A DNA stretch of 64,000 nucleotides from an uncultured Prevotella sp. (GCA_946998295.1 CAMPYS010000007.1:1-64000); one strand, 5' to 3'; shown: positions 26,723 through 36,149, numbered from the stretch's first letter. The notes: generated from the letters alone by a model not told the origin. Made by a program: numbers and translations.

Positions 26723-27118
26723 ATGGATATTATAAGATTTTTAAAAAAGTTTCCAATAACTATATTATTAACATTAATAATATTATATGTATGCTTAATG
26801 GATGTTCCAAAAACTCCTTTATCTTCGATAGCATTTATAGATAAATGGACCCATATTGCTATATTCTTTATATACAGTATGACTATAGCACACGAATACT
26901 TTCACTCTCGAAAGAAAATAAAAGTCAAATTAACTAAGTTTTCTGCTTGGGTATTTATTTATCCAATATTATTTGGTGGACTTATAGAACTGTTACAGGC
27001 TTATTGCACTTCAAACAGAAGAAATGGAGAATGGTTAGACCTATTGGCTGATGCTATAGGATGTGCATTAGGTTGGCTTATTGGTACTCTTTTGGTAAAG
27101 TATCTTTCCAAGCCTTAA
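26723..27118 (+). CDS. VanZ-like family membrane protein
   Basis: 131 residues from ATG 26723; the frame is open from 26654 but the promoter lies within that part. Four membrane segments are visible: TILLTLIILYVCLM, WTHIAIFFIYSMTIA, FSAWVFIYPILFGGLIELLQ, and DAIGCALGWLIGTLLV. The DKWTHIAIFF and GGLIELLQ segments followed by EWLDLLADAIG are VanZ-family signatures. VanZ confers low teicoplanin resistance in enterococci, but most chromosomal homologues have no known function. Its 3' end overlaps the CYTH gene on the other strand by 41 bases. Confidence 0.85.
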   Translation: MDIIRFLKKFPITILLTLIILYVCLMDVPKTPLSSIAFIDKWTHIAIFFIYSMTIAHEYFHSRKKIKVKLTKFSAWVFIYPILFGGLIELLQAYCTSNRRNGEWLDLLADAIGCALGWLIGTLLVKYLSKP

Positions 27119-27578
27119 ATGGATTTCGTCTCATCTGCGAGTTATAAAATCGTCTATCTCCAGTAACTTCAAGTCCTATAAATTTAGGTTTAGAAAATTT
27201 TTCTGTTTCAGAAGTTAGCTCTATCTCTGCAAGTATCAGTCCTTCATTATCACCATGGAAAACATCTATCTCGTATGTTTTTCCTTCCCATTCAACAAGA
27301 TAACGATGTTTATCTATTATGTTAGGTTCGCATAATTTCATTAATTCGTTAGCTTCTGATAAAGTTATCTCCTTTTCAAACTCATATCGAGTAAGTCCAC
27401 CATTGGTTGAGGGGCCTTTTATTGTTAAGTATCCTTTATTATCTCTTATACGTATTCTAACAGTATTTAGTGATGTAAAATATCCTTGCTGTATATGAGA
27501 GGAACTGTAAACATGAGCCATCCAATCCATATCTTTATGAACAAGAAATTTTCGTTCTATCTCTTTTCCGCTACTCAT
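27078..27578 (-). CDS. CYTH domain protein (triphosphate tunnel metalloenzyme)
   Basis: 166 residues. The N-terminal EIERKFLV is the ExExK signature of CYTH proteins, which fold into a tunnel of charged residues that binds triphosphates (inorganic triphosphatase, thiamine triphosphatase, class IV cyclase). Further charged strands are TVRIRIRDNKGYLTIKG, RYEFEKEI, YEIDVFHG, LAEIEL and EVTGD, so the tunnel looks complete. The short bacterial form is usually an inorganic triphosphatase; this is inferred. It follows the 46-codon gene after two bases and is part of the prfB transcript. Confidence 0.9.
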   Translation of the reverse strand: MSSGKEIERKFLVHKDMDWMAHVYSSSHIQQGYFTSLNTVRIRIRDNKGYLTIKGPSTNGGLTRYEFEKEITLSEANELMKLCEPNIIDKHRYLVEWEGKTYEIDVFHGDNEGLILAEIELTSETEKFSKPKFIGLEVTGDRRFYNSQMRRNPFKAWKDTLPKEYQ

Positions 27579-27580
27579 AA

Positions 27581-27721
27581 TTAAAGAATATATTTAGAAA
27601 AGAGCATCATAGCTATTGCTAATATTAATAGGATGAAAAAAATCCATTTAATAACTAAATTAGCTTGCTTTTCTTGTTGTTTTTCTCTTTTGTTTCTAAG
27701 TCTTTTTCTATTTCCGCTCAT
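27581..27721 (-). CDS. Small basic single-pass membrane protein, 46 residues
   Basis: An ATG at 27721 opens 46 codons and stops two bases before the CYTH start. The first half is strongly basic (MSGNRKRLRNKREKQQEKQ). The second half is one membrane helix (IKWIFFILLILAIAMMLF). The order prfB, this gene, CYTH, with gaps of 39 and 2 bases, makes translation plausible. The charge pattern predicts a cytoplasmic N-terminus. No family is recognised, and below-60-codon genes like this are easily missed by annotation. Seen: ORF, composition and spacing. Inferred: that it is a real gene. Confidence 0.65.
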   Translation of the reverse strand: MSGNRKRLRNKREKQQEKQANLVIKWIFFILLILAIAMMLFSKYIL

Positions 27722-27760
27722 AGTAAATATTATTTTAGGATTTATTTTATATATGTCTTA

Positions 27761-28876
27761 TTATTTGTCTTCTGAAAATTCCATTAAATATGCTTTGATA
27801 AATTCATCTATCTTACCATTCATAACAGCATCTACATCTGTAGTTTGACAGTTTGTTCTGTGGTCTTTAACTCTCCTGTCATCAAATACATAACTTCGTA
27901 TCTGACTTCCCCACTCTATTTTCTTCTTTGATGCTTCAACTTGGGCTTGTGCTTCCATGCGTTTTTTCATAGCACGGTCATATAGTTGAGATTTCAATAA
28001 CTGCATAGCTTTAGCTCTATTTTTAGGCTGGTCACGTGTTTCTGTATTTTCAATAAGTATCTCTTCCTTTTCGCCTGTATCTGGATCTTCATACCAATAA
28101 CGAAGCCTTACGCCAGACTCTACTTTATTTACATTTTGTCCACCTGCACCACCAGAGCGGAAAGTGTCCCAACTTAGTTTAGCGGGGTCTACATATACTT
28201 CAATGGTATCGTCAACTAATGGTGTAACAAAGACACTGGCAAAACTTGTCATACGCTTTCCTTGTGCATTAAAAGGGCTAACACGAACTAAACGGTGAAC
28301 TCCATTTTCGCTTTTTAAGTATCCATAAGCATAATCTCCATTTTCAAATTTCATGGTAACACTCTTTATACCAGCCTCATCACCTTCTTGAATATCAGAT
28401 ATTGTAACTGTGTAGCCATGAGCTTCACCATAACGCATATACATCCTCATAAGCATTGATGCCCAATCTTGACTTTCTGTACCACCTGCACCAGAATTTA
28501 TTTTCATAACACAGTCCATAGAATCTTCTTTCTGACGCAGCATATTTAATAGCTCTATTTTCTCGATAGACTCTATTAAATGTTTATACATATCATCTAC
28601 TTCTGCTTCGGTAATAAGGTTATCTTTATAAAAATCGTATGCTAACTGTAGCTCATCTGCTTGTGCCTTTACACTATCGTAACTTTTAATCCACTTCTCT
28701 ATTCCTTTTACTTTTTTCATTTGTAATTGAGCTTGCTCTACATCCTCCCAAAAATCTGGACTTTGAGTTCGCAATTGTTCTTCTTCAAACTCAATACGTT
28801 TATCATCTATATGTAAATAATGGTTTAAAGACTTTACTCTCTCAACTACATCTTTTAATTGTTCTGCTGTTATCAC
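27761..28876 (-). CDS. prfB: Peptide chain release factor 2
   Basis: Recognises UGA and UAA stop codons and triggers peptide release. 371 residues. The codon-recognition motif of RF2, SPF, is in VRVSPFNAQGKR. The catalytic GGQ is in SGGAGGQNVNKVESGV. The start is GTG at 28876. The N-terminus aligns with E. coli RF2 across the place of the programmed frameshift: here LNHYLHIDDKR is read in one frame with no internal UGA, so this gene lacks the autoregulatory frameshift. It heads the transcript prfB, 46-codon gene, CYTH. Confidence 0.96.
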   Translation of the reverse strand: MITAEQLKDVVERVKSLNHYLHIDDKRIEFEEEQLRTQSPDFWEDVEQAQLQMKKVKGIEKWIKSYDSVKAQADELQLAYDFYKDNLITEAEVDDMYKHLIESIEKIELLNMLRQKEDSMDCVMKINSGAGGTESQDWASMLMRMYMRYGEAHGYTVTISDIQEGDEAGIKSVTMKFENGDYAYGYLKSENGVHRLVRVSPFNAQGKRMTSFASVFVTPLVDDTIEVYVDPAKLSWDTFRSGGAGGQNVNKVESGVRLRYWYEDPDTGEKEEILIENTETRDQPKNRAKAMQLLKSQLYDRAMKKRMEAQAQVEASKKKIEWGSQIRSYVFDDRRVKDHRTNCQTTDVDAVMNGKIDEFIKAYLMEFSEDK

Positions 28877-28928
28877 TTGCTTGATTATTAAATTCTAATA
28901 GTTAGGGATAATACTAAACAAAGTTATT

Positions 28929-30734
28929 TTACTTATACATCTTATCTATTATCTCTTTATATTTATTATTAATAACTCCACGTCGAATTTTTAAAGTATT
29001 TGTAAGTTCACCATTTTCCATTGTAAATTCATGTGGAATCAAAGTAAAACATTTTATTTGTTCATAAGATGATAGTAATTGCTGTATAGTGTCAATACGT
29101 CCTTTCATCATCTTTTGAACTTTTTCATTTTCACAAAGTGATTTATAATCTGTATATTTTATACCATTCTCATTTGCCCAATTTTCAAGTATTTTGAATT
29201 TGGGAACGACTAAAGCTGTTACATATTTGCGTTGATCAGCAATAATAGTTACTTGCTCTATAAACTTGTCTACAAGTAACATTGACTCTATCATTTGAGG
29301 AGCGATGTATTTACCATTAGATGTCTTAAATAAATCTTTTATTCGTTCTGTCAAGAATAATTCTCCATCTTTTATATATCCAGCATCACCTGTATGGAAA
29401 AATCCTTCTTCATCAAATGCAACTTTATTTATATGGTCTTTTCTAAAATATCCTGGTGTTATTGTTGGTCCTTTTAATAATATCTCGTTATCTTTTCCAA
29501 TTTTAACTTTTAGGCCATCAATAATTCTACCTACAGAACCTATAGTCAATGGCTTTGTTTTAGTATCACAGCTAACAGTTGCTCCACTTTCTGTAAGGCC
29601 ATAACCAACCATCATAAAAATTCCTATACTATGTATAAATTCTTCAACCTTTGGCGAAACATAAGCACCTGCTGTTGGGAAAATATTAGGTTTTTCTAAA
29701 CCTAATTCTTTCCGAATTTTACTAAATATTAACTTATTTACTATAAAATATTTTAGTTCTAATAGTGGCGGAACATACTTACAACGACATTTATAATGTA
29801 TATTTCTTTTACGCCCTATAGATAAAGCTTTTTTAAAAAGTTTACGCTGTATAAAGCTACCAGAATCTATTTTATCATTTATTGCAACAAATACTTTTTC
29901 CCAAAAGCGTGGAACAGAAGCCATACATGTAGGATGTGTCTGTTTCAAACTTTCTTGTATTTCTTTTGGATAAGTATTTACAATAAGTTCTCCTCCACAA
30001 GATAGTATAAGGTAGGACCATGCTCTTTCAAATACATGAGCAAATGGTAAGAAATTTATAACACGATCTTTTGAAGATACTGGAACACATTTTTTGTTTG
30101 CAAGGATGCATTCATTATACATTCCGTCTGTTAGTATAACACCTTTACTTTCGCCAGTAGTACCACTAGTATAAAGAATGTTGCAAATATCTGTATATTC
30201 GGAGCTTTTCCATAGAGCTTCTACTTCCGATTGTCTGGGTAATCCACTGCCTAATTCCAAAAATTCTTCAAAAAATATAGAATTTGTATCATAAGGATTA
30301 ATCTTAACATTTGGGTCAAATATTATTATTCGTTCCAATGTAGCGCATAATGAAAAAATACTAATAACCTTATCATACTGTTCTTGTTCACCTACAAAAA
30401 TATATTTTATTTCTGCATCATTTATAACATACTGTATATGCTGTTCGGAACTTGTAGCATATAATGGTATTGAAACAGCACGAACGCCATAAGCTCCAAA
30501 ATCTGTATATAAATATTGTATGCAGTTTTGAGAGAATACCGCTATATGCTCTTGGGGGTTAACTCCAAAATTTAAAAATGCATTTGATACTTGTTTTACA
30601 CGCAAAGAAAATTGATTCCATGACACAGTTTTCCACTTTGAGCTACCAAAGTTTCTAAAGGTTATAACTGGTTTCGGTCCATATTTCTTTGCCTGATCGT
30701 GAACAAGTACTGAAAAATGTTTTTTTGATTGCAT
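28929..30734 (-). CDS. Long-chain acyl-CoA synthetase (AMP-forming)
   Basis: 601 residues, ANL superfamily. It activates fatty acids as adenylates and transfers them to CoA. The P-loop-like motif is ILYTSGTTGESKGVILT (about 189-205); MMVGYGLTESGATVS is the second core motif; FHTGDAGYIKDGELFLTERI carries the conserved Asp and Arg hinge region; SNGKYIAPQMIESML precedes the C-terminal domain. It belongs to the FAA1/FadD15-type long form common in Bacteroidetes rather than E. coli FadD. No membrane segment is seen. Own promoter at 30754. The exact chain length is not predictable from sequence. Confidence 0.9.
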   Translation of the reverse strand: MQSKKHFSVLVHDQAKKYGPKPVITFRNFGSSKWKTVSWNQFSLRVKQVSNAFLNFGVNPQEHIAVFSQNCIQYLYTDFGAYGVRAVSIPLYATSSEQHIQYVINDAEIKYIFVGEQEQYDKVISIFSLCATLERIIIFDPNVKINPYDTNSIFFEEFLELGSGLPRQSEVEALWKSSEYTDICNILYTSGTTGESKGVILTDGMYNECILANKKCVPVSSKDRVINFLPFAHVFERAWSYLILSCGGELIVNTYPKEIQESLKQTHPTCMASVPRFWEKVFVAINDKIDSGSFIQRKLFKKALSIGRKRNIHYKCRCKYVPPLLELKYFIVNKLIFSKIRKELGLEKPNIFPTAGAYVSPKVEEFIHSIGIFMMVGYGLTESGATVSCDTKTKPLTIGSVGRIIDGLKVKIGKDNEILLKGPTITPGYFRKDHINKVAFDEEGFFHTGDAGYIKDGELFLTERIKDLFKTSNGKYIAPQMIESMLLVDKFIEQVTIIADQRKYVTALVVPKFKILENWANENGIKYTDYKSLCENEKVQKMMKGRIDTIQQLLSSYEQIKCFTLIPHEFTMENGELTNTLKIRRGVINNKYKEIIDKMYK

Positions 30735-30753
30735 ATATTATTTATTTTTCTGC

Positions 30754-30761
30754 AAATATAG
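30754..30761 (-). promoter_or_regulatory. -7 box of the acyl-CoA synthetase gene
   Basis: CAAATATA on the plus strand is TATATTTG on the minus strand, 20 bases before the ATG. Confidence 0.55.
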
Positions 30762-30896
30762 TAAAAATAAGAACAAATTAAATTAGACTTATCACTACCT
30801 GTTGCAAGATGTACTATGCAAAAATAAGAAATCTTTAATAGAATAAGAAATTATTTAGCAAATCTTGAGTTCAATAGCAATAAACAATACTCCTAT

Positions 30897-31301
30897 TTAA
30901 CGCATATACCATTTAGATTTTAATCTAATCATAGGCACATATATCTGTTCTGTTGTTTTATCTACATAATGTAATATTAGAAAAACGTTAGCCGACTTTT
31001 CATCTTTGCTTAAATTAAAACTATTTATAGACACAGACTTTATTCCTTTATGCTGATCTGTTTGCGTAGCTATAAAATCTTTTAAACTAACTATAAGCTG
31101 TTTCTCATAAGATTCTGGAATTTTATTTTCAGCTAATGTTCCATATATAAATTTTTCATAACGTCCATTTATCAAGTCTTTATAATAATTTTTAGCAGCT
31201 TTAGCGGCTATATAACCTGTATTAGCTTTAGGCTTATTAGTGCATGCTGTAAAAATAAAAATACTTAATAAGGGAAATATTATTCTATTTAATTTTTTCA
31301 A
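30897..31301 (-). CDS. Small lipoprotein, DUF4878-like
   Basis: 134 residues. The lipobox FTAC gives a lipidated Cys at residue 20. The rest is a single NTF2/cystatin-like alpha-beta domain: a helix pair (AAKAAKNYYKDLINGRYEKF), then strands (KSVSINSFNLS, SANVFLILHYVD, EQIYVPMIRLKSKWYM). This matches the DUF4878-type lipoproteins of Bacteroidales; the assignment is by shape and length and tentative. It lies 6 bases after der and is the last gene of the DUF177-to-der operon. Function unknown. Confidence 0.65.
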   Translation of the reverse strand: MKKLNRIIFPLLSIFIFTACTNKPKANTGYIAAKAAKNYYKDLINGRYEKFIYGTLAENKIPESYEKQLIVSLKDFIATQTDQHKGIKSVSINSFNLSKDEKSANVFLILHYVDKTTEQIYVPMIRLKSKWYMR

Positions 31302-31307
31302 TCTTCA

Positions 31308-32621
31308 CTATTTTTGTCTTATAAAAATATTAATTGGACTTCCTGTTAATTTCCAATTCTCCCTGATTTTATTCTCTAAAAATCTTTTATATTGTTCTTT
31401 CACGTATTGTGGAAGATTTGCATAAAATATAAATGATGGTATTTGAGTATTTGGTAGCTGAGAACAGTATTTTATCTTAATATATTTTCCCTTTATAGAT
31501 GGTGGTGGAGTGTTTTCTATTATTGGTAATAGTACTTCATTCAACTTATTTGTTCCTATATGTATTTTCCGATTTTGATAAACTTCTTTGGCTGTTTCTA
31601 AAACTTTAAATATACGTTGTTTGGTTAAAGCAGATGCAAATATTATAGGGAAGTCTACAAACGGTGCCATACGATTTCTTATAGCTGTTTCAAATGTTTT
31701 AATTACTTTTATATCTTTATTTTCAACTAAATCCCATTTATTAACAACTACTACAAGACTTTTATTATTACGCTGTATCACTTGGAAAATATTCATATCT
31801 TGTGATTCTATTCCACGTGTTGCATCTATCAGCAATATACATACATCAGAATTTTCGATACTCCTTATAGAACGCATTACCGAATAAAACTCTAAGTCCT
31901 CAGTTACCTTATTTTTGCGACGTATACCCGCAGTATCAACAAGATAAAAGTCAAAACCAAACTTTGTGTAACGTGTATAAATACTATCACGTGTTGTACC
32001 TGCTATTTCGGTTACAATATTTCGTTCTTCACCTATAAAAGCATTTATAATACTTGACTTGCCTACATTAGGACGACCTACTACTGCAAAACGTGGTATA
32101 TCTGTTTCTATATTTTCTTCAGGTAAATCGTTCATCTTTGAAAGTAATAAATCTAATAACTCACCTGTTCCACTACCACTTTGTGCACTAATGCATACAG
32201 GATCACCTAAGCCAAGACGATAGAACTCTGCAGATTGGTAATATTCACTGCTATTATCAACCTTATTTGCTACAAGTATTACAGGAAGTTTACTCTTACG
32301 CAAAATAGAAGCTACATCTTCGTCCCAATCTGTTATACCTGTATCATTATCAACAAGAAAAAGAACAAAATCTGCCTCTTGGGTAGCTAAATAAACTTGC
32401 TTACGTATAGCATCTTCAAAAATATCATCTGAATTGACTACCCAGCCACCAGTATCTACAACGGAGAATTCTCTACCTGTCCACTGACATTTACCATATT
32501 GACGGTCACGTGTTGTACCAGCTGTATCGCTAACTATAGCACGACGGCTTTGTGTCAAACGATTAAAAAGAGTAGACTTTCCCACATTGGGACGACCTAC
32601 GATAGCTACTAAATTTGCCAT
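31308..32621 (-). CDS. der: Ribosome biogenesis GTPase Der (EngA)
   Basis: A double GTPase needed for 50S subunit maturation. 437 residues. The first G domain has GRPNVGKSTLFNRLTQ, DTAGTTRD, DTGG and NKVD. The second has GRPNVGKSSIINAFIG, EIAGTTRDS, DTAGIRRK and NKWD. A C-terminal KH-like domain (about 350-437) follows. It is 20 bases downstream of era and shares its operon. Confidence 0.97.
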   Translation of the reverse strand: MANLVAIVGRPNVGKSTLFNRLTQSRRAIVSDTAGTTRDRQYGKCQWTGREFSVVDTGGWVVNSDDIFEDAIRKQVYLATQEADFVLFLVDNDTGITDWDEDVASILRKSKLPVILVANKVDNSSEYYQSAEFYRLGLGDPVCISAQSGSGTGELLDLLLSKMNDLPEENIETDIPRFAVVGRPNVGKSSIINAFIGEERNIVTEIAGTTRDSIYTRYTKFGFDFYLVDTAGIRRKNKVTEDLEFYSVMRSIRSIENSDVCILLIDATRGIESQDMNIFQVIQRNNKSLVVVVNKWDLVENKDIKVIKTFETAIRNRMAPFVDFPIIFASALTKQRIFKVLETAKEVYQNRKIHIGTNKLNEVLLPIIENTPPPSIKGKYIKIKYCSQLPNTQIPSFIFYANLPQYVKEQYKRFLENKIRENWKLTGSPINIFIRQK

Positions 32622-32641
32622 TTTATTAAGTTTATTTCTAT

Positions 32642-33523
32642 TTACTCGGGGTTATATCCAAAATTAGTTAATTCTTTTTGTGAATTTCGCCAATCTTTAT
32701 CTACTTTTACAAATGTTTCAAGATATATGCGCTTACCAAAAAAGTGTTCTAAACTCTTACGGGCTTCAGATGAAACTTTTTTGAGTGCCAGACCTTGATG
32801 ACCTATTATTATTCCTTTTTGGCTTTCACGCTCTACATAAATAATAGTACTTATATGTATTCGTTTGTCTGACTCGTTAAAGCGTTCTACTACCACTTCT
32901 ACGGAATAGGGCACTTCTTTATCATAATAACGTAATATCTTTTCACGAATTATTTCTGTTACAAAAAATTTTGCAGGCTTATCTGTAAACTGGTCGTTAT
33001 CAAAATAAGCATGCCCTTCAGGTAGTAAATCTTTTATTCGATTCATTAGTATATCTATACCAAACTTGTTTTTTGCTGATATAGGTAATATTTCTGCCTT
33101 AGGTAATAACGTATGCCATAATTCAACTATCTGTACTAACTTTTCTTGAGTCGTTTCATCAATCTTATTGATAAGCAGAAGTACAGGTATAGTCATTTCG
33201 CGAACTTTTTCTAAAAAGGTCGCATTTTTATTTGGTGTTTCTATTATATCTGTAACATAAAGCAGTATATCTGCATCTGCCAATGCTGATTCAGAAAACT
33301 TAAGCATCATTTCCTGCATCTTGTAATTTGGCTTTAATACTCCGGGTGTGTCTGAAAAGACTATTTGCATATCAGGCTTATTAACTATCCCCATAATTCT
33401 ATGGCGTGTTGTTTGAGCCTTAAAAGTTGCTATGCTTATCTTTTCGCCTACTAATTGGTTCATTAAAGTACTTTTACCTACATTGGGATTTCCTACAATA
33501 TTTACAAATCCTGCTTTATACAT
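32642..33523 (-). CDS. era: GTPase Era
   Basis: Binds 16S rRNA and couples 30S assembly to growth. 293 residues from the ATG at 33523 (MYKAGFVNIVGNPNVGKST); an in-frame start at 33559 would add 12 residues without homology and is not preferred. G motifs: GNPNVGKST, DTPGVLKP, NKIDE. The C-terminal KH domain carries the RNA-binding GIIIGHQGLALKKVS loop. It lies 83 bases after fabH and 20 before der. Confidence 0.97.
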   Translation of the reverse strand: MYKAGFVNIVGNPNVGKSTLMNQLVGEKISIATFKAQTTRHRIMGIVNKPDMQIVFSDTPGVLKPNYKMQEMMLKFSESALADADILLYVTDIIETPNKNATFLEKVREMTIPVLLLINKIDETTQEKLVQIVELWHTLLPKAEILPISAKNKFGIDILMNRIKDLLPEGHAYFDNDQFTDKPAKFFVTEIIREKILRYYDKEVPYSVEVVVERFNESDKRIHISTIIYVERESQKGIIIGHQGLALKKVSSEARKSLEHFFGKRIYLETFVKVDKDWRNSQKELTNFGYNPE

Positions 33524-33606
33524 AAAAATATCATTTTTAAAAGAAACAAAAAAACGCACCTATCTTTTATCAAAAAAAGAAAGATGCGCAAATATTTGTA
33601 TGAATT

Positions 33607-34623
33607 TTATTCTTTTACAGACTTAGCACCATCGTATGCCCACTTATAATAAGTTGCACCATGAGAAAATCCTGCTGCAAATGCTGTAAAGAATATTGTA
33701 TCGCCTTTCTTTAACTTTGATTCAAAGTCCCATAATACTAATGGCATACAAGCTGCACTCGTATTTCCATAACGCTGAATATTTACAAGTACTCGATCCA
33801 TAGGAATTCCTATTCTTCTTGCTACAGCCTCTATTATACGAAGATTTGCTTGGTGGCTAATTACGTAATCTATATCATCTACCGATAATTTATTTCTATC
33901 GGCTAAAAGCATACAGTCGTCGCCCATTGCTGTTACTGCATATCTAAAGACTGTACGACCTTCTTGATATGTATAATGCAATCTGTGGTCAACGGTAAAT
34001 TGTGAGGCAGGACATACCGAACCACCAGCTTTTATATGTAAGAACGGAAGCCCTTTACCATCTGTTCGATGATAAGAATCTATTAACCCTACACCTTCCT
34101 CTTCGGTACCTTCAACCATTACAGCACCTGCGCCATCACCAAATAAAGCGCAAGTTGAACGATCTGTATAATCGGTTATAGAAGACATTTTATCTGCCCC
34201 TATCACTATTATGCGTTTATGTACTCCGCTTTCTATCATATTAGCAGCTACATCAAAGGCATAAAGAAAGCCACAGCAAGCAGCAGAAAAGTCAAAGGCA
34301 AAGGCATTTTTTAAACCAAGTTTACCTAAAACTATTGAAGATGTAGAGGGGTGAACATAGTCTGGAGTTGTAGTGGCTACAATAACAGCATCAATACTAT
34401 CAGGATCAACGCCAGTCTTAGCTAATAGAGCTTTTGCTGCTTTCCTAGCCATATAACTAGTACCTAAGCCCTCTTCCTTTAGGATATGCCTTTCCTTTAT
34501 TCCTGTACGTGCAGTTATCCATTCGTCGCTAGTGTCTACCATTCTTGACAGCTCGTCATTAGTAAGAACATAATCAGGAACGTAGCCAGCTACTCCAGTG
34601 ATAATAGCGTTTATTTTACTCAT
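33607..34623 (-). CDS. fabH: 3-oxoacyl-ACP synthase III (FabH)
   Basis: Condenses acetyl-CoA (or another primer) with malonyl-ACP to begin fatty acid synthesis. 338 residues. The catalytic Cys is in FSAACCGFLYAFD, the His in ISHQANLRI and the Asn in RYGNTSAA. Its ATG overlaps the rpmF stop by one base, so the two are translationally coupled. The rpmF-fab linkage is seen in many bacteria. Primer preference (acetyl or branched) cannot be read here. Confidence 0.96.
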   Translation of the reverse strand: MSKINAIITGVAGYVPDYVLTNDELSRMVDTSDEWITARTGIKERHILKEEGLGTSYMARKAAKALLAKTGVDPDSIDAVIVATTTPDYVHPSTSSIVLGKLGLKNAFAFDFSAACCGFLYAFDVAANMIESGVHKRIIVIGADKMSSITDYTDRSTCALFGDGAGAVMVEGTEEEGVGLIDSYHRTDGKGLPFLHIKAGGSVCPASQFTVDHRLHYTYQEGRTVFRYAVTAMGDDCMLLADRNKLSVDDIDYVISHQANLRIIEAVARRIGIPMDRVLVNIQRYGNTSAACMPLVLWDFESKLKKGDTIFFTAFAAGFSHGATYYKWAYDGAKSVKE

Positions 34624-34808
34624 TATTCGGCTGTGTCCTTAACAATAGCAACTTTACCTCTATAATATCCGCAATCAGAACATACTGTATGATATATATA
34701 ATAAGAGCCACAATTAGGACATATAGCAAGAGTTGGTGCTACTGCTTTATCATGTGTTCTTCTTTTTAAAGTGCGTGCTTTTGATTGTCTTCTTTTAGGA
34801 TGTGCCAT
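34623..34808 (-). CDS. rpmF: 50S ribosomal protein L32
   Basis: 61 residues. It starts MAHPKRRQSKARTLKRRTH, the standard L32 opening (MAxPKRRxSK). The zinc ribbon is intact: CPNCGS and CSDCGYY. The C-terminus is slightly extended. It lies between the DUF177 gene (23 bases) and fabH (one-base overlap). Confidence 0.97.
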   Translation of the reverse strand: MAHPKRRQSKARTLKRRTHDKAVAPTLAICPNCGSYYIYHTVCSDCGYYRGKVAIVKDTAE

Positions 34809-34831
34809 AATTCTTTATTGTTTAATTTTTT

Positions 34832-35350
34832 TTATTTGTTTAATTTTGATAATATTTCCCAACGTGGGTCTATTGTTGCCTTTGCATTTTCACCGCTTCG
34901 GTCGGCAGAGTAATTATTAAGTACTCTCATCATAGCAGGATTACATTTTCCAGGTTTATGCACATGCTTTATTGGTAATGCAAGGACTATAAATTCATAA
35001 ATATACCATGAGACATCTATTTTGGCTTCGCGTTCATCCACCATAATTATGTCATTTTGTTCAGAGCTATCCACTCCTAATTTAACTTCAATACGTTGCT
35101 TAGTGATAACAGGTTGTTCCATTTCCTCTAAGCATAAATCGCAATTAACTATAACTGTTCCGTTAATAGAAAAATCAAAGATAAAATAGTCATGAGCTGC
35201 ACGCATTATATCTATATTAAGGTGGATAGAACCTTTATGTATATCTTGTGCATTGATAGCATCAAAGTAAGAAGAATCAAATTCGTACTCCAATGCTAAT
35301 TTACTTTCTTTTATCTCCTTTAAATCTATCGTTAGGATACTTAAGTCCAT
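34832..35350 (-). CDS. DUF177 (YceD-like) protein
   Basis: 172 residues from ATG 35350; a TTG two codons earlier is possible but not preferred. The central segment INGTVIVNCDLCLEEME holds the CxxC typical of YceD/DUF177 proteins, which are linked to 23S rRNA and ribosome accumulation in several bacteria and almost always precede rpmF. The rest (VSWYIYEFIVLALPIKHVH, GKCNPAM) matches the family. The promoter box at 35361-35368 is only 10 bases from the ATG, so the leader is very short. First gene of the operon. Confidence 0.9.
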   Translation of the reverse strand: MDLSILTIDLKEIKESKLALEYEFDSSYFDAINAQDIHKGSIHLNIDIMRAAHDYFIFDFSINGTVIVNCDLCLEEMEQPVITKQRIEVKLGVDSSEQNDIIMVDEREAKIDVSWYIYEFIVLALPIKHVHKPGKCNPAMMRVLNNYSADRSGENAKATIDPRWEILSKLNK

Positions 35351-35360
35351 AATCAATGCG

Positions 35361-35368
35361 CAAAGTTA
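35361..35368 (-). promoter_or_regulatory. -7 box of the DUF177-rpmF-fabH-era-der operon
   Basis: CAAAGTTA on the plus strand is TAACTTTG on the minus strand. The start of transcription would be about five bases before ATG 35350. Confidence 0.6.
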
Positions 35369-36102
35369 CTAACATTTTTTCGTATTATATACAAGTTAAA
35401 ATAAAAAAACTATTTTATTTATTAAAAAACAATACATTGCAGAGTGCTATAACAAAAGAAAGATTGATTTTGAAAAGGTGGCTTTTGTTTCTTTTTGCTA
35501 AGTAGAGACGTGCAGAGCGTGCAGATAGCAAAACGTTTTGTTGGTTATTTGTTGCCCACGTTTGTTAATCTTTTGAATGTAATAATATTTAGTAATACAA
35601 CAGAATTATTGGTTTTTATATGCCAAAAAGGTAACGACGCAACAAAATTAAATCTGAGTGTAGAAAACTATAATTGTAAATAAAATTTACCAATAAAAAT
35701 TATATAAAAATCGTTTAAGTAAAACGACCAAAGGAGATTAAGTAAAACAACAAAAGAAGATTAAGTAAAACAACAAAAGAGGATTAAGTAAAACAACAAA
35801 AGAGGATTAAGTAACATAATCATTAAGATTGTTTCATATCTTGTAAAATACTGTTTTACAAATAGGTACATAATTATAGTTTATAGTAAAAATATCCTTC
35901 CATATAGATTGTTTAACGTATTATAAAAGAAAAAAATACCAAAAATATTAAAACCCTTTTTGTAAATATTTTATACTATAATTATTTGCTTATTTTGGAT
36001 ATATAAATTATATCTAATCGATTATTGATTCAAATTGTACAGATAGTTTATAAGGTGGTTAAAAATATGTTAGTATTGTATCTATTAGATAACTTACTGT
36101 TT
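35369..36102. other. Gene-free stretch between the DUF177 operon and the transposon
   Basis: About 730 bases without a credible gene. A 62-codon frame at 35495-35683 has no recognisable features and is not called. The stretch holds the 23-bp tandem array (35713-35827) and then AT-rich sequence up to the transposon junction at 36103. Confidence 0.55.
35713..35827. repeat. 23-bp tandem repeat array
   Basis: Units start at 35713, 35736, 35759, 35782 and 35805, exactly 23 bases apart. The consensus is GATTAAGTAAAACAAC followed by AAAAGAG. The first unit and the last partial unit are diverged, the inner ones nearly identical. There are no spacers, so it is not a CRISPR. Confidence 0.9.
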
Positions 36103-36141
36103 GGTACTGTCCTATAAAAGTGTGTAAGCCCATATTTTTAT

Positions 36142-36149
36142 TATCTTTG
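36142..36149 (+). promoter_or_regulatory. -7 box inside the IS left end
   Basis: TATCTTTG fits TAnnTTTG, 27 bases before the transposase ATG. Confidence 0.6.

Noticed and set aside
35495..35683. 62-codon frame before the 23-bp array
   Set aside because: No recognisable domain, no promoter or coupled gene; composition fits chance in AT-rich DNA.
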